From JADHLK01 sp038131695 (GTDB lineage Bacteria; Pseudomonadota; Alphaproteobacteria; Puniceispirillales; Puniceispirillaceae), in assembly GCA_038131695.1 (NCBI GenBank), contig JAYPQA010000027.1, forward strand, positions 1 through 45,848: a DNA stretch of 45,848 nt. The letters run 5' to 3'. The translations under genes were made by a program, and so were the position numbers. This document shows positions 8,709-16,767 of the stretch, piece after piece. How positions within the stretch are numbered: position 1 is the first letter of the stretch; the number at the start of each line of letters is the position of its first letter. The notes under the pieces are model-generated. The model had not been told where the DNA came from. It did no database searches and saw only the letters and a program-made list of their open reading frames with translations.

Positions 8709-9652
8709 TAGGTTTTGTCTCTTATCTGGTCTTTTTCCTGATCCTCGCGCTGACCTTTGGCATCGCGGTGCTGGGCCTCAATCTGCAATGGGGCTATACC
8801 GGCCTGTTCAATGCCGGGGTCGCTGGTTTTATCGCGGTTGGCGGCTATGTCATGGCGATTCTGACCGGCCCGTCGCGCCCGGAAGTGCTGGGCGGGTTCG
8901 AACTTCCCTTTGTCATAGGGCTGGCCGGGGCGATGCTGGCGGCCGGGCTGGCTGCCTGGATTATCGGCTTGATGACGCTGCGGCTGCGCCATGAATATCT
9001 GGCTGTCGCGACCTTTGGCATTGCGGTGACCATCCATCTGGTCTGTCTGAATTGGGAATCGGTTACAGGCGGCACGCTGGGGCTGATAGGGATTCCGAAT
9101 CCGGCCCGCGGGCTCAGCGAGTCAGTTTTGATGCAGAATGTATTTTATCTGCTGATTGTCGCGGTGGCGGCTTTGGTGGCCTTTGTCGCGCTGGAGAGGA
9201 TTGTGCAATCCCCCTGGGGGCGGATGTTGAAAGCCATTCGCGAGGATGAGGAAGCCGCCGCCTCGCTGGGCAAGAACCCGGCGCGCGTGCGGCTGGAATC
9301 CTTTGTGCTGGGCTGTATGCTGATGGGGCTGTGCGGGGCGCTTTATGTCGGTTTTATCGGCTATGTCAGCCCGTCAGATTTCCTGCCTATTGTCACTTTC
9401 CAGATATGGACGATGCTGATTGTGGGCGGCAGCGCGAATAATCGCGGGGCGTTGGTCGGGGCTGTTCTGGTCTGGGGTGTCTGGGTCGGAAGCGGCTTTC
9501 TTGTCTCGCGTGTTGTGCCGCCGGAAATCCAGGCCCAGGGCGGGGCCTTGCAGGCGATTTTGATCGGCCTCATTCTGGTTCTGACCCTGCTGTTCCGCCC
9601 GAAAGGCCTGATCGGAGAGGAAGTTCATGTCTCACGCCATGCCCAGCTCTAA
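8705..9652 (+). CDS. livM: Branched-chain-type ABC permease LivM
   Basis: This 315-aa inner-membrane permease is the LivM partner of LivH. It shows ILALTFGIAVLGLNLQWGYTG near the N-terminus, the middle signature LRLRHEYLAVATFG, the coupling sequence SPWGRMLKAIREDEEAAASLG and the usual ending LLFRPKGLIGEE. The gene starts within the livH stop (ATGA, 8705-8708). Its last 26 bases overlap the start of the FAD oxidoreductase gene, so the oxidase is part of the same translationally coupled unit. Confidence 0.93.
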   Translation: MIGFVSYLVFFLILALTFGIAVLGLNLQWGYTGLFNAGVAGFIAVGGYVMAILTGPSRPEVLGGFELPFVIGLAGAMLAAGLAAWIIGLMTLRLRHEYLAVATFGIAVTIHLVCLNWESVTGGTLGLIGIPNPARGLSESVLMQNVFYLLIVAVAALVAFVALERIVQSPWGRMLKAIREDEEAAASLGKNPARVRLESFVLGCMLMGLCGALYVGFIGYVSPSDFLPIVTFQIWTMLIVGGSANNRGALVGAVLVWGVWVGSGFLVSRVVPPEIQAQGGALQAILIGLILVLTLLFRPKGLIGEEVHVSRHAQL

Positions 9653-10994
9653 CCTGTCCTTATGGCAGCAGACAGCGCGCCCAGCCCGGCAATGGGACAG
9701 GCCGGCTGCGCTGGAGCAGGCCGATGTCTGTATCATTGGCGGCGGGCTGGCTGGCATGACCACGGCCCTGCTGCTGGCGGAACAGGGGGTTGCGGTGGCG
9801 GTGCTGGATGCGGCTGAGCCGGGGGCGGCGGCCTCTGGCCGCAATGCCGGTTTTGTGGTTCCCAATCTGGCCCAGCTTGACCCGGACGCGCTGGTCGCCC
9901 GGCTGGGAGAAGAGGCCGGCCAACATCTGGCCCGCGCTGTGGGTCAGGCCGGGCGCGGTATTTTCGATTTGGCCGCAAAATACCAGATAGATTGCGCCGC
10001 CGTTGCCAGCGGCTGGGTTCAGCCAACCGCCTTTGCCCATCATCAGGACAGGCTCTATCAGCGCTTCCGCCAATGGCAGGCGCTTGGCCAGCAAGTGGAC
10101 TGGCTGGACAGGCAGGCGGTCAGCCAGATCACCGGGACCAGCTGTTTTGCGGCTGGCTGGATAGATCGCTCTGGCGGGGCGCTGCATCCGCTGCGCTATC
10201 TTTATGGGCTGGCGAATGCGGTGCAGGGGCTGGGTGGCCGCATTTTTGCCAATCTGCCGGTGGATCAGCTGGTCTGGCAAAATGGCAGCTGGCAGGTCTC
10301 AGCCGGGCAGACACAGATACAGGCAAAAAAGCTGGTGGTCTGTGCCAATCTGGCCAGCGGGCCGCTGGCCAGCCAGCTGGGGCCGAAGCCGCTGGGCTTG
10401 CAAATTGTGCAGCTGGCCACCTATCCGCTGGCTGCGCGCGATGCAGACAGGCTGGCCCCGGATCGCCAGCCCGTCTCTGATACAAGGCGCGATATTTTCA
10501 CTTTCCGTCTGGATGCAGAAAACCGGCTGATTACGGGCGGCATGGCTGTCTGGCCCTGGGAGACCATGCAGGCGATGGCGCGCCGGATGCTGGGGCGGCT
10601 GGCCCGCTATCTGGGGCTGGCCGAACGCCCGCAGGCGGAATTTCTCTGGACAGGTGAGGCAGCTGTCACGCCGGGCTTTATGCCGGTAATACGCCAGCTG
10701 GGCCCGGCCGGCTGGGCCGGGGTCGCCTGCAATGGGCGGGGGCTGGCCGCCACCCATGTGCTGGCCCGTGATTTGGCGGGGCTGGTTCTGGCCGAACAGG
10801 CAAGCCGGGCGGCAACGGCATTGCCGGTCATTCAGGCGGCTGATACGATCGCCGGACAGGTTTTTGGCCGGGGGTTCGGGGTTTTGGCCCCGCCCGGCAA
10901 ACAGCTGATTCTGTGGCGCGGGCGGCAGCTGGACAGGCTGCATGGCTTACAGGATTTTATATTCAGATACGCGCATTCCAACTGGGCCGGATAG
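9627..10994 (+). CDS. FAD-dependent amine/amino-acid oxidoreductase (DAO family)
   Basis: This 455-aa protein belongs to the DAO/glycine-oxidase-like flavoenzymes that oxidise C-N bonds of amines or amino acids to imines. It has the N-terminal FAD Rossmann motif ADVCIIGGGLAGMTTALLLAEQG, the flavin-proximal AAASGRNAGFVVP and a C-terminal GVACNGRGLAATHVLARDLA that closes the FAD site. The aromatic-rich N-terminus (SLWQQTARPARQWD) is common in gamma-glutamylputrescine-oxidase-like members. ATG 9627 overlaps livM; ATG 9639 is an alternative. Its place inside a transporter operon, with a RidA gene downstream, suggests it deaminates the imported compound while RidA removes the imine. That link is inference. 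Confidence 0.85.
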   Translation: MSHAMPSSNLSLWQQTARPARQWDRPAALEQADVCIIGGGLAGMTTALLLAEQGVAVAVLDAAEPGAAASGRNAGFVVPNLAQLDPDALVARLGEEAGQHLARAVGQAGRGIFDLAAKYQIDCAAVASGWVQPTAFAHHQDRLYQRFRQWQALGQQVDWLDRQAVSQITGTSCFAAGWIDRSGGALHPLRYLYGLANAVQGLGGRIFANLPVDQLVWQNGSWQVSAGQTQIQAKKLVVCANLASGPLASQLGPKPLGLQIVQLATYPLAARDADRLAPDRQPVSDTRRDIFTFRLDAENRLITGGMAVWPWETMQAMARRMLGRLARYLGLAERPQAEFLWTGEAAVTPGFMPVIRQLGPAGWAGVACNGRGLAATHVLARDLAGLVLAEQASRAATALPVIQAADTIAGQVFGRGFGVLAPPGKQLILWRGRQLDRLHGLQDFIFRYAHSNWAG

Positions 10995-11068
10995 CCGGCA
11001 CTGGTTTCACCAGGGTGATGTCAGGAAAGGTAACAAGGCATAACCCGCAAAAAAGGAGGATGAAGACG

Positions 11069-12328
11069 ATGTTTAAAAAGTCTTTGCTCGCAGTAGCGCT
11101 TTTTGCTGCTGTTATGATAACCGGGGCGGCCCGGGCAGCTGATTGCCCGATCAAGCTCGGTGTTGTTCTGCCGGTCTCCGGGCCGATGGGACAGGTTGGC
11201 GAGCGGATTGCCAATACCGGCCAATTCGCTGTGGATCAATTCAATGAGGCAGGCGGCGTGAAAGGCTGTCAGGTCGAATATGTGCTGCGCGATACGCAAG
11301 GCCAGTCGGCGGTCGGCGTGGATGCGGCGAAAAGCCTGGTTGAGCTGGAAGGTGTTCAGGCCCTGATCGGGGCGGTCTCCTCTGGTGTCAGCCTGCCGAT
11401 TCTGACCTCAGTGGCGGTGCCGTCCAAGGTTACGCAAGTTTCCTGCTGCTCCACCTCTGAGAGCTTTACCGCCCTGGCCCGTGAAGGCAAGACGGACGGC
11501 TTCTGGTTCCGCACCTATGCCACCAACCGCAGCCAGTCTGCGATGGGGGCCCTGCTGACCACGGATAGCGGCTTCAAGAAAACCGCTGTTATCTATGTGA
11601 ATAATGATTTTGGGGTTGGTCTGGCCAAGCAATATGCAAAGGATGTTGTCAAGCTGGGCGGGACGATCACCAAGATGGTGGCCTATAATGAAAGCCAGCA
11701 AAGCTACCGGGCTGAGGTGACCAGCGCGCTGGAAGGCGATCCGGATTCTGTCTTTATGATTGCCTATCCGGTTGATGGCGCAACCCTGACCCGTGAATGG
11801 CTGTCTCTGGGCGGCACGGATAATCTGATTGTGAACAACTCGCTGCGTTCGGATGATTATTTCAACGCCGTTGGCACCCAGTATCTGAAAAATCTGCGCG
11901 GCTATGACAGCGCCCAGCCAAGGGTGCCGTCCGTGGCCAGCTTCAATGAGATGTTTGAAGCCCGCTTTGACGGCCCGCCCAACGGCCCGGGTCTGCATTC
12001 TGTCTATGATGCGGTGAATGTCGTGCTGCTGGCGATGGAAGCCTCTAATACCATTACAGGTGAGAATATCCGCGATAATATTCGCAAAATCACCGGTGGT
12101 TCGACTGAGGTTACCCCGGGGCCGGATGGCATGAAAAAGGCCAAGGCGCTGCTCGCACAGGGCAAGTCAATCCGCTATGTCGGGGCGACCGGCGCGCTCA
12201 GCTTTGACGGGCTGGGCAATGTGCAGGCACCGAAAATGACCTGGAAGCTGGATGGCGACAAGAATGTTGAGACCGGCTACTACACCACTGAAGAGGTGGC
12301 CGCACTGATCAAGAAGCTGGACGGCTAG
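11069..12328 (+). CDS. livK: LivK-type periplasmic binding protein (transporter 1)
   Basis: This is a periplasmic binding-fold type I receptor of about 419 aa for the LivGFHM system upstream. ATG 11069 lies 9 nt after a strong AGGAGG (11054-11059); the ATG at 11060 abuts that sequence and is less likely, and longer readings back to 10913 overlap the oxidase. A signal peptide (MFKKSLLAVALFAAVMITGA, then ARA-A) precedes CPIKLGVVLPVSGPMGQVGE. Other family features are ALIGAVSSGVSLPILT, the Cys pair SCCSTSESF in the pocket region, and DFGVGLAKQYAKDVVKLGG. The paired Cys may form a disulfide. An intrinsic terminator follows the stop directly. Confidence 0.9.
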   Translation: MFKKSLLAVALFAAVMITGAARAADCPIKLGVVLPVSGPMGQVGERIANTGQFAVDQFNEAGGVKGCQVEYVLRDTQGQSAVGVDAAKSLVELEGVQALIGAVSSGVSLPILTSVAVPSKVTQVSCCSTSESFTALAREGKTDGFWFRTYATNRSQSAMGALLTTDSGFKKTAVIYVNNDFGVGLAKQYAKDVVKLGGTITKMVAYNESQQSYRAEVTSALEGDPDSVFMIAYPVDGATLTREWLSLGGTDNLIVNNSLRSDDYFNAVGTQYLKNLRGYDSAQPRVPSVASFNEMFEARFDGPPNGPGLHSVYDAVNVVLLAMEASNTITGENIRDNIRKITGGSTEVTPGPDGMKKAKALLAQGKSIRYVGATGALSFDGLGNVQAPKMTWKLDGDKNVETGYYTTEEVAALIKKLDG

Positions 12329-12346
12329 ACCCTCACACACAAGGCA

Positions 12347-12386
12347 GGCAGGAGGGCTGATCGGGTGCTCCTGCCTTTTCTTTTTT
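12347..12386 (+). terminator. Intrinsic terminator after livK
   Basis: GGCAGGAG (12347-12354) pairs with CTCCTGCC (12368-12375) around a 13-nt loop and runs into TTTTCTTTTTT. It lies between the binding-protein gene and the RidA gene, so the latter is read by leak-through or from its own promoter. Confidence 0.8.
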
Positions 12387-12419
12387 GCTGATATTTTTTT
12401 CTTGCGAGGAGGCCTCATC

Positions 12420-12821
12420 ATGGCAGCTACAAAAACCCATATTTTTTCCGGTTCAATCTATGAGGAAATGGCCGGCTATGCCCGCGCTGTTGTGGTAGGA
12501 GATCATATTTTTGTCTCCGGCACGGTCGGGGTTGATTTTGCCACCGGCCAGCTGGCTGAGGGGGCAGAGGCGCAAACGCTGCAAGCGCTGAACACAATCG
12601 AAAAGGCCCTGGATGAGGCTGGGGCCAGCCTCGCTGATATTGTGCGGGTGCGGGTCTATATCCCCAACCCGGATGATGTGATGGCGGTCTCTGGCGTGCT
12701 GAAGGAAAAGATCGGCTCTGGTTATCCGGCCAATACAACGGTTTGTGCCCCGCTGGCTGTGCCGGGCGCGCTGGTTGAGATTGAGAGCGAGGCGATACGG
12801 GGCTGCCGGACGGCCAGCTAG
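12420..12821 (+). CDS. RidA/YjgF-family protein (second copy)
   Basis: This 133-aa protein is a Rid-family member. It shows FSGSIYEEMAGYARAVVVGD and FVSGTVGVDFATGQL at the N-terminus, TLQALNTIEKALDEAGASLAD in the middle and ANTTVCAPLAVPGALVEIE at the C-terminus. The Arg that RidA uses for the substrate carboxylate is replaced (NTTVCAPL instead of PARxxV), so it belongs to another Rid subgroup and may not be a 2-aminoacrylate deaminase. ATG 12420 follows GGAGG. It ends the plus-strand Liv/oxidase unit and may hydrolyse the imine made by the FAD oxidase. Confidence 0.85.
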   Translation: MAATKTHIFSGSIYEEMAGYARAVVVGDHIFVSGTVGVDFATGQLAEGAEAQTLQALNTIEKALDEAGASLADIVRVRVYIPNPDDVMAVSGVLKEKIGSGYPANTTVCAPLAVPGALVEIESEAIRGCRTAS

Positions 12822-12852
12822 CGGCGTTTGCCGCCTGTCAATTTTGGCCTGT

Positions 12853-14529
12853 CTATTTTGGCCCTTTTTTCAGCCCATAGAGATCACCGGCTGCCTGCGC
12901 GCTGATCAGGCCGGCTTCCAGATCGCGGGCGGTTTCCTCAGGCGGGCGATCATGGGGATCGCCAAAACCGCCACCGCCCGGCAATTCAACGATCAGGCTG
13001 TCTCCCGCCGGTATCCGGTGCAGCGTCTTGCCTTTCAGCTGCGGGCCGGAACCCAGCCTTGCCCTGCCCTTGCGGCCATCCTGACCGCCAGCGCGCCCGC
13101 GTGCGGGCCAGTTCAGCCGATCCCAGGTCGCTGCCGAGACCAGAAAATCATCCGCTGTTGTGTTGGTGATCTCAATCAGCTGCGACAGGCCGCCCGGCTG
13201 GCGCCCGGCCCCGCCTGAATCCGGTATGAAGGCTTTTTGCCGGAACAGCAGCGGCGATTCGGTTTCGGTGATCTCAACCGGGATGCCGCCTACCCCTGAG
13301 GGAAAAGCCGTTGTGGACAGGCCGCGCGCCGCCGCGCTGGCCCCGACCCCGCCCAGCCCGACATTCATCACATTAAAGCTGCGCGCCTGATTATTGCCCC
13401 CTGTTGCGGCGTGCCCGGCCCCGCTCATTGCCAGCACCCAGATAGAGCCCGCACTTTCCGCTGGCGTCTCCTCCGGCAGCGCCTGTGCCAGACAGCCAAA
13501 GACCGCATCCGGCAGCATCTGGCCTATCACATGGCGGGCGGTAACAGGTGAGGGGCGCTGCGGGTCCACACAAGAACCCGGCTCGGCGCGCACCTCAAAA
13601 CAGGATAGCGAGGCATGATTGTTCGGCGTTTCCGGGGCAATGATACATTTCAGCCCATAGACAGAATAGGCATCTGTATAGCATTTCGGCGAATTGATCC
13701 CATAGCGTGAGGCGGGCGAGCTGCCCGCATAATCCACCACACATTTATCGCCGCTGATCTGAAGGCGCGTTTTCAGCACAATAGGGCTTTCATAGCCATC
13801 AATGGTCATGCTGCTTTCATAAATGCCGTCCGGCACCTGTTTGATGGCCTGTTTGGTTGCCGCCAGAGAGCTGGACAGAATATGCGCGGCCAGCCCGTCC
13901 AGCCCGTCCATGCTGAATTCGGCCAGCATATCCAGCAGCCGCTCCACCCCGACATCATTGCTGGAGATGAGCGAGCGAATATCACCCAGCACCTCAACCG
14001 GATTGCGGCTATTGGCTGCGATGATTGCCATCAGCTCATCATTCAGCTGGCCTGCCTTGCGGATTCGCATATGCGGGATCAGCGTGCCTTCTTCAAAAAC
14101 CGACTGGGCATCCGCACTGAAGCCGCGCCCGCCCACATCTGTCACATGGCTGGTAGAGGCAAAGAGCGCCACCGGCCTGCCGTCCAAAAAGGCCGGGGTC
14201 ACCACAACAAAGTCAAACAGATGGCCGGTTCCCATCCACGGATCATTGCTGACAAACACATCTCCCGGGCGCATATCTTCTGGCGGGAAGCGATCCAGAA
14301 AATGTGCCACCGCCATTGCCATTGTATTGACATGGCCGGGCGTGCCGGTCACCGCCTGGGCCAGCATCCGCCCGGTGGTATCATAAACCCCGGCAGACAA
14401 ATCTCCCGCCTCGCGCACGACAGACCCAAAGGCAGTCCGCAGCAGGGTCTGGGCCTGTTCCTCCACCACCGAAATAAGGCGGGTCCAGGCGACCTGATGA
14501 TGAATTTCAGCCAGATTATCCTTGCCCAT
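12853..14529 (-). CDS. hyuB: Hydantoinase B/oxoprolinase family subunit HyuB
   Basis: This 558-aa protein is the HyuB-type subunit of the hydantoinase/5-oxoprolinase/acetone-carboxylase superfamily. It shows the N-terminal SVVEEQAQTLLRTAFGSVVREAGD, GDVFVSNDPWMGTGHLFD, LFASTSHVTDVGG and the C-terminal VELPGGGGFGDPHDRP. ATG 14529 follows immediately after the HyuA stop (TGA-ATG), with AAGGAG upstream, so the two are coupled. HyuA and HyuB form a complex that opens cyclic amide rings such as hydantoins, N-methylhydantoin or 5-oxoproline, usually with ATP; the exact ring is not readable. It converges with the RidA gene. Confidence 0.9.
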   Translation of the reverse strand: MGKDNLAEIHHQVAWTRLISVVEEQAQTLLRTAFGSVVREAGDLSAGVYDTTGRMLAQAVTGTPGHVNTMAMAVAHFLDRFPPEDMRPGDVFVSNDPWMGTGHLFDFVVVTPAFLDGRPVALFASTSHVTDVGGRGFSADAQSVFEEGTLIPHMRIRKAGQLNDELMAIIAANSRNPVEVLGDIRSLISSNDVGVERLLDMLAEFSMDGLDGLAAHILSSSLAATKQAIKQVPDGIYESSMTIDGYESPIVLKTRLQISGDKCVVDYAGSSPASRYGINSPKCYTDAYSVYGLKCIIAPETPNNHASLSCFEVRAEPGSCVDPQRPSPVTARHVIGQMLPDAVFGCLAQALPEETPAESAGSIWVLAMSGAGHAATGGNNQARSFNVMNVGLGGVGASAAARGLSTTAFPSGVGGIPVEITETESPLLFRQKAFIPDSGGAGRQPGGLSQLIEITNTTADDFLVSAATWDRLNWPARGRAGGQDGRKGRARLGSGPQLKGKTLHRIPAGDSLIVELPGGGGFGDPHDRPPEETARDLEAGLISAQAAGDLYGLKKGPK

Positions 14530-16632
14530 TCAAGACGGCTCCTTCTGGTTGCGGGTCAGCACCAAGGCCCCGCCCTGATCGATTTCCACCGTAAAGCCGG
14601 ACGGGATGAGGGTGCTGGTCTCCGCCTCGGCTATCACCGCCGGTCCGGATAGCTGATCCCCGATGGCCAGCTGGCTGCGCTGATAGAGATCATGCTCACA
14701 TAAGCTGCCGGCCGTGCCATCATAGGCGGCGCGCGTGCCTTGCGGGACAGGCTTGCCATGCTGGCGGGCCCGGCCGATAGCGGCGGGCGGCTCTGGCTGG
14801 TTGGATGCGGTGACAGACCAGGAAATACACTCAATCTCCAGCTCCGGCATGGTCAGCCCATAGACTGTTTCATACAGCGTTTCAAAATCGGTTCGGATAG
14901 CGGCCAGATCGGCTACCTCCAGTGCCCGGCCGGGCAAATCCACCGCCAGCTCATGGCCCTGCCCGCTATAGCGCAATTCCAGCTGGCGGGTGATCTGCAG
15001 CGCGTCCTCGCCAGCGCCCTTGCGCACCGTTTGGCTCGCTCCTTCGGTCATGGAATCGAGCAGCTGGTTCATTTCGTCCAGCCTGCTGCTATCCAGAAAA
15101 ACCCGCCAGCTGCGCACCAGCTGAAAGGAAACCGGCGCGCGCAAAAAGCCAATCGCTGATCCCACCCCGGCCCCGACCGGCACAATCACCTGATCGATCC
15201 CCAGCTTTTCGGCCAGCCGGGCCGCGTGCAGCGGGGCCCCGCCGCCAAAGGCGATCATCACATATTCTGAAGATTGCTTGCCCCGCTCAATCGCATGGAC
15301 GCGGGCCGCATTGGCCATATTTTCCTCTACAATCTCGGCAATGCCAACAGCTGGCCAGACCCCCTCCAGACCCAGCGGCTGGCCGATGGTCTTGGCAATG
15401 GCCCGGCTGGCAGCTGCCGCATCCAGCTGGATGCGTCCACCGGCAAAATCCTGCGGGTCGATCTTGCCCAGCACCAGATTGGCATCGGTTACCGCCGGGG
15501 CGGTGCCGCCGCGCTGATAGGCAACCGGGCCCGGGTCCGATCCCGCACTGTCCGGGCCAACGCGGATTTGCCCCATCGCATCAATCCGCGCGATAGAGCC
15601 GCCCCCGGCCCCGATTTCAACCATCTCAATCACCGGGATACGCACCGGCAGGCCGCTGCCTTTCATATCCCGGAAAGATCGGGCCACTTCAAACTGGCGG
15701 CTGCGATCCGGCTCGCCATCATCAATCAGACAGATTTTCGCCGTCGTGCCGCCCATATCAAAGGCCAGCGCCCGGTCAAGGCCGCGCGCCCGGGCAATAT
15801 CAGCTGCCAGTATCGCCCCGCCTGCCGGGCCCGATTCAACCAGCCTGATAGGAATGCGGGCCGCCTGCTCCAGCGTGGTCAGCCCGCCGCCAGACATCAT
15901 CAGATAGGTCGGGCAGGTAAAACCGCCCCTGGCCAGCTGTTCTTTCAGCCGGCCCAGATAGCCCGACATTAAGGGCCGGATATAGGCATTGGCAACGGTG
16001 GTGGAAAACCGCTCATATTCGCGTATTTCCGGGCAAATCTCACTGGACAGGCAAATCGTGGCATCCGGCAATTCTGCGGCCAGAATCTCGGCGGCCCGCT
16101 TTTCATGCCGGTCATGGGCATAGGCGTGCAAAAACCCGACAGCCACCGCCTCTACCCCGGCCTTTTTCAGCTCTCCGGCCAGCCGGACCAGCTGCGCCTC
16201 ATCCAGCGGGGTGACAATCTGTCCCTCAGCACTGATCCGTTCAGCCACCTCCAGGCGCAGCTGGCGCGGAACCAGCGGCGCAGGCGGCCTGGCATTCAAA
16301 TGATATTGGGCAAAGCGTTTCTCAAAGCCCATTTCCAGAATATCGCGAAACCCCTCAGAGGTGATCAGCGCGGTGCGCGCGCCCTTGCGCTCAATCAGGG
16401 CATTGGTCGCCAGCGTGGTGCCGTGGATCAACAGGCCAATATCTGCCGCGCTGCGCCCGGCCTCTTGCAACAGCTGGCCTATCCCCTCCAGCGCGCCTTT
16501 TTCCGGGGCCTGATGGGTGGTCAGAACCTTGGTGCTGAAACGCTTCGCCCCGGTTTCCAGAACCACATCGGTGAAAGTTCCCCCAATATCGACGGCCAGA
16601 CGATCAGTTCTGGCTTGCGATTTTCCTGTCAC
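14530..16632 (-). CDS. hyuA: Hydantoinase A/oxoprolinase family subunit HyuA
   Basis: This 700-aa protein is the ATP-binding HyuA-type subunit. It has the N-terminal DIGGTFTDVVLETG phosphate-binding motif, LIHGTTLATNALIERKGART, LSSEICPEIREYERFSTTVAN, the central ALAFDMGGTTAKICLI and EMVEIGAGGGSIARID, and the C-terminal GPAVIAEAETSTLIPSG. GTG 16632 is the likely start. It is the first gene of a two-gene minus-strand unit transcribed divergently from the kynureninase operon. With HyuB it should hydrolyse a cyclic ureide or lactam in the cytosol. A role in recycling a ring N-compound imported by the neighbouring Liv system is possible but unproven. Confidence 0.92.
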   Translation of the reverse strand: MTGKSQARTDRLAVDIGGTFTDVVLETGAKRFSTKVLTTHQAPEKGALEGIGQLLQEAGRSAADIGLLIHGTTLATNALIERKGARTALITSEGFRDILEMGFEKRFAQYHLNARPPAPLVPRQLRLEVAERISAEGQIVTPLDEAQLVRLAGELKKAGVEAVAVGFLHAYAHDRHEKRAAEILAAELPDATICLSSEICPEIREYERFSTTVANAYIRPLMSGYLGRLKEQLARGGFTCPTYLMMSGGGLTTLEQAARIPIRLVESGPAGGAILAADIARARGLDRALAFDMGGTTAKICLIDDGEPDRSRQFEVARSFRDMKGSGLPVRIPVIEMVEIGAGGGSIARIDAMGQIRVGPDSAGSDPGPVAYQRGGTAPAVTDANLVLGKIDPQDFAGGRIQLDAAAASRAIAKTIGQPLGLEGVWPAVGIAEIVEENMANAARVHAIERGKQSSEYVMIAFGGGAPLHAARLAEKLGIDQVIVPVGAGVGSAIGFLRAPVSFQLVRSWRVFLDSSRLDEMNQLLDSMTEGASQTVRKGAGEDALQITRQLELRYSGQGHELAVDLPGRALEVADLAAIRTDFETLYETVYGLTMPELEIECISWSVTASNQPEPPAAIGRARQHGKPVPQGTRAAYDGTAGSLCEHDLYQRSQLAIGDQLSGPAVIAEAETSTLIPSGFTVEIDQGGALVLTRNQKEPS

Positions 16633-16767
16633 GGCCTGACAATCCCCTGATACATCCTAAAAGGCAGGAGAAAAAACCCTGCTTTGAAAAAATATGCAAA
16701 ATTTTTCATTATTGCAAGAAAAGCGATTTATGTTAAGCTAAAAAGAGTGAATTTCGGGGGAGTGACC
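16633..16767. promoter_or_regulatory. Divergent promoter region hyuA / kynureninase
   Basis: This 135-bp spacer is markedly AT-rich against its GC-rich surroundings. On the plus strand TTGCAA (16712-16717) and TAAGCT (16734-16739), 16 nt apart, resemble -35/-10 elements. An inverted repeat TGCAA-N12-TTGCA (16695-16716) overlaps the -35 and could be an operator, for example for the XRE-cupin regulator encoded two genes downstream. GGGGGAG (16755-16761) is the Shine-Dalgarno of kynU. Confidence 0.45.

Noticed and set aside
16684..16767. Longer kynureninase starting at TTG 16684
   Set aside because: The added residues are encoded by AT-rich promoter-like DNA; the GTG after GGGGGAG gives the usual 414-aa length.
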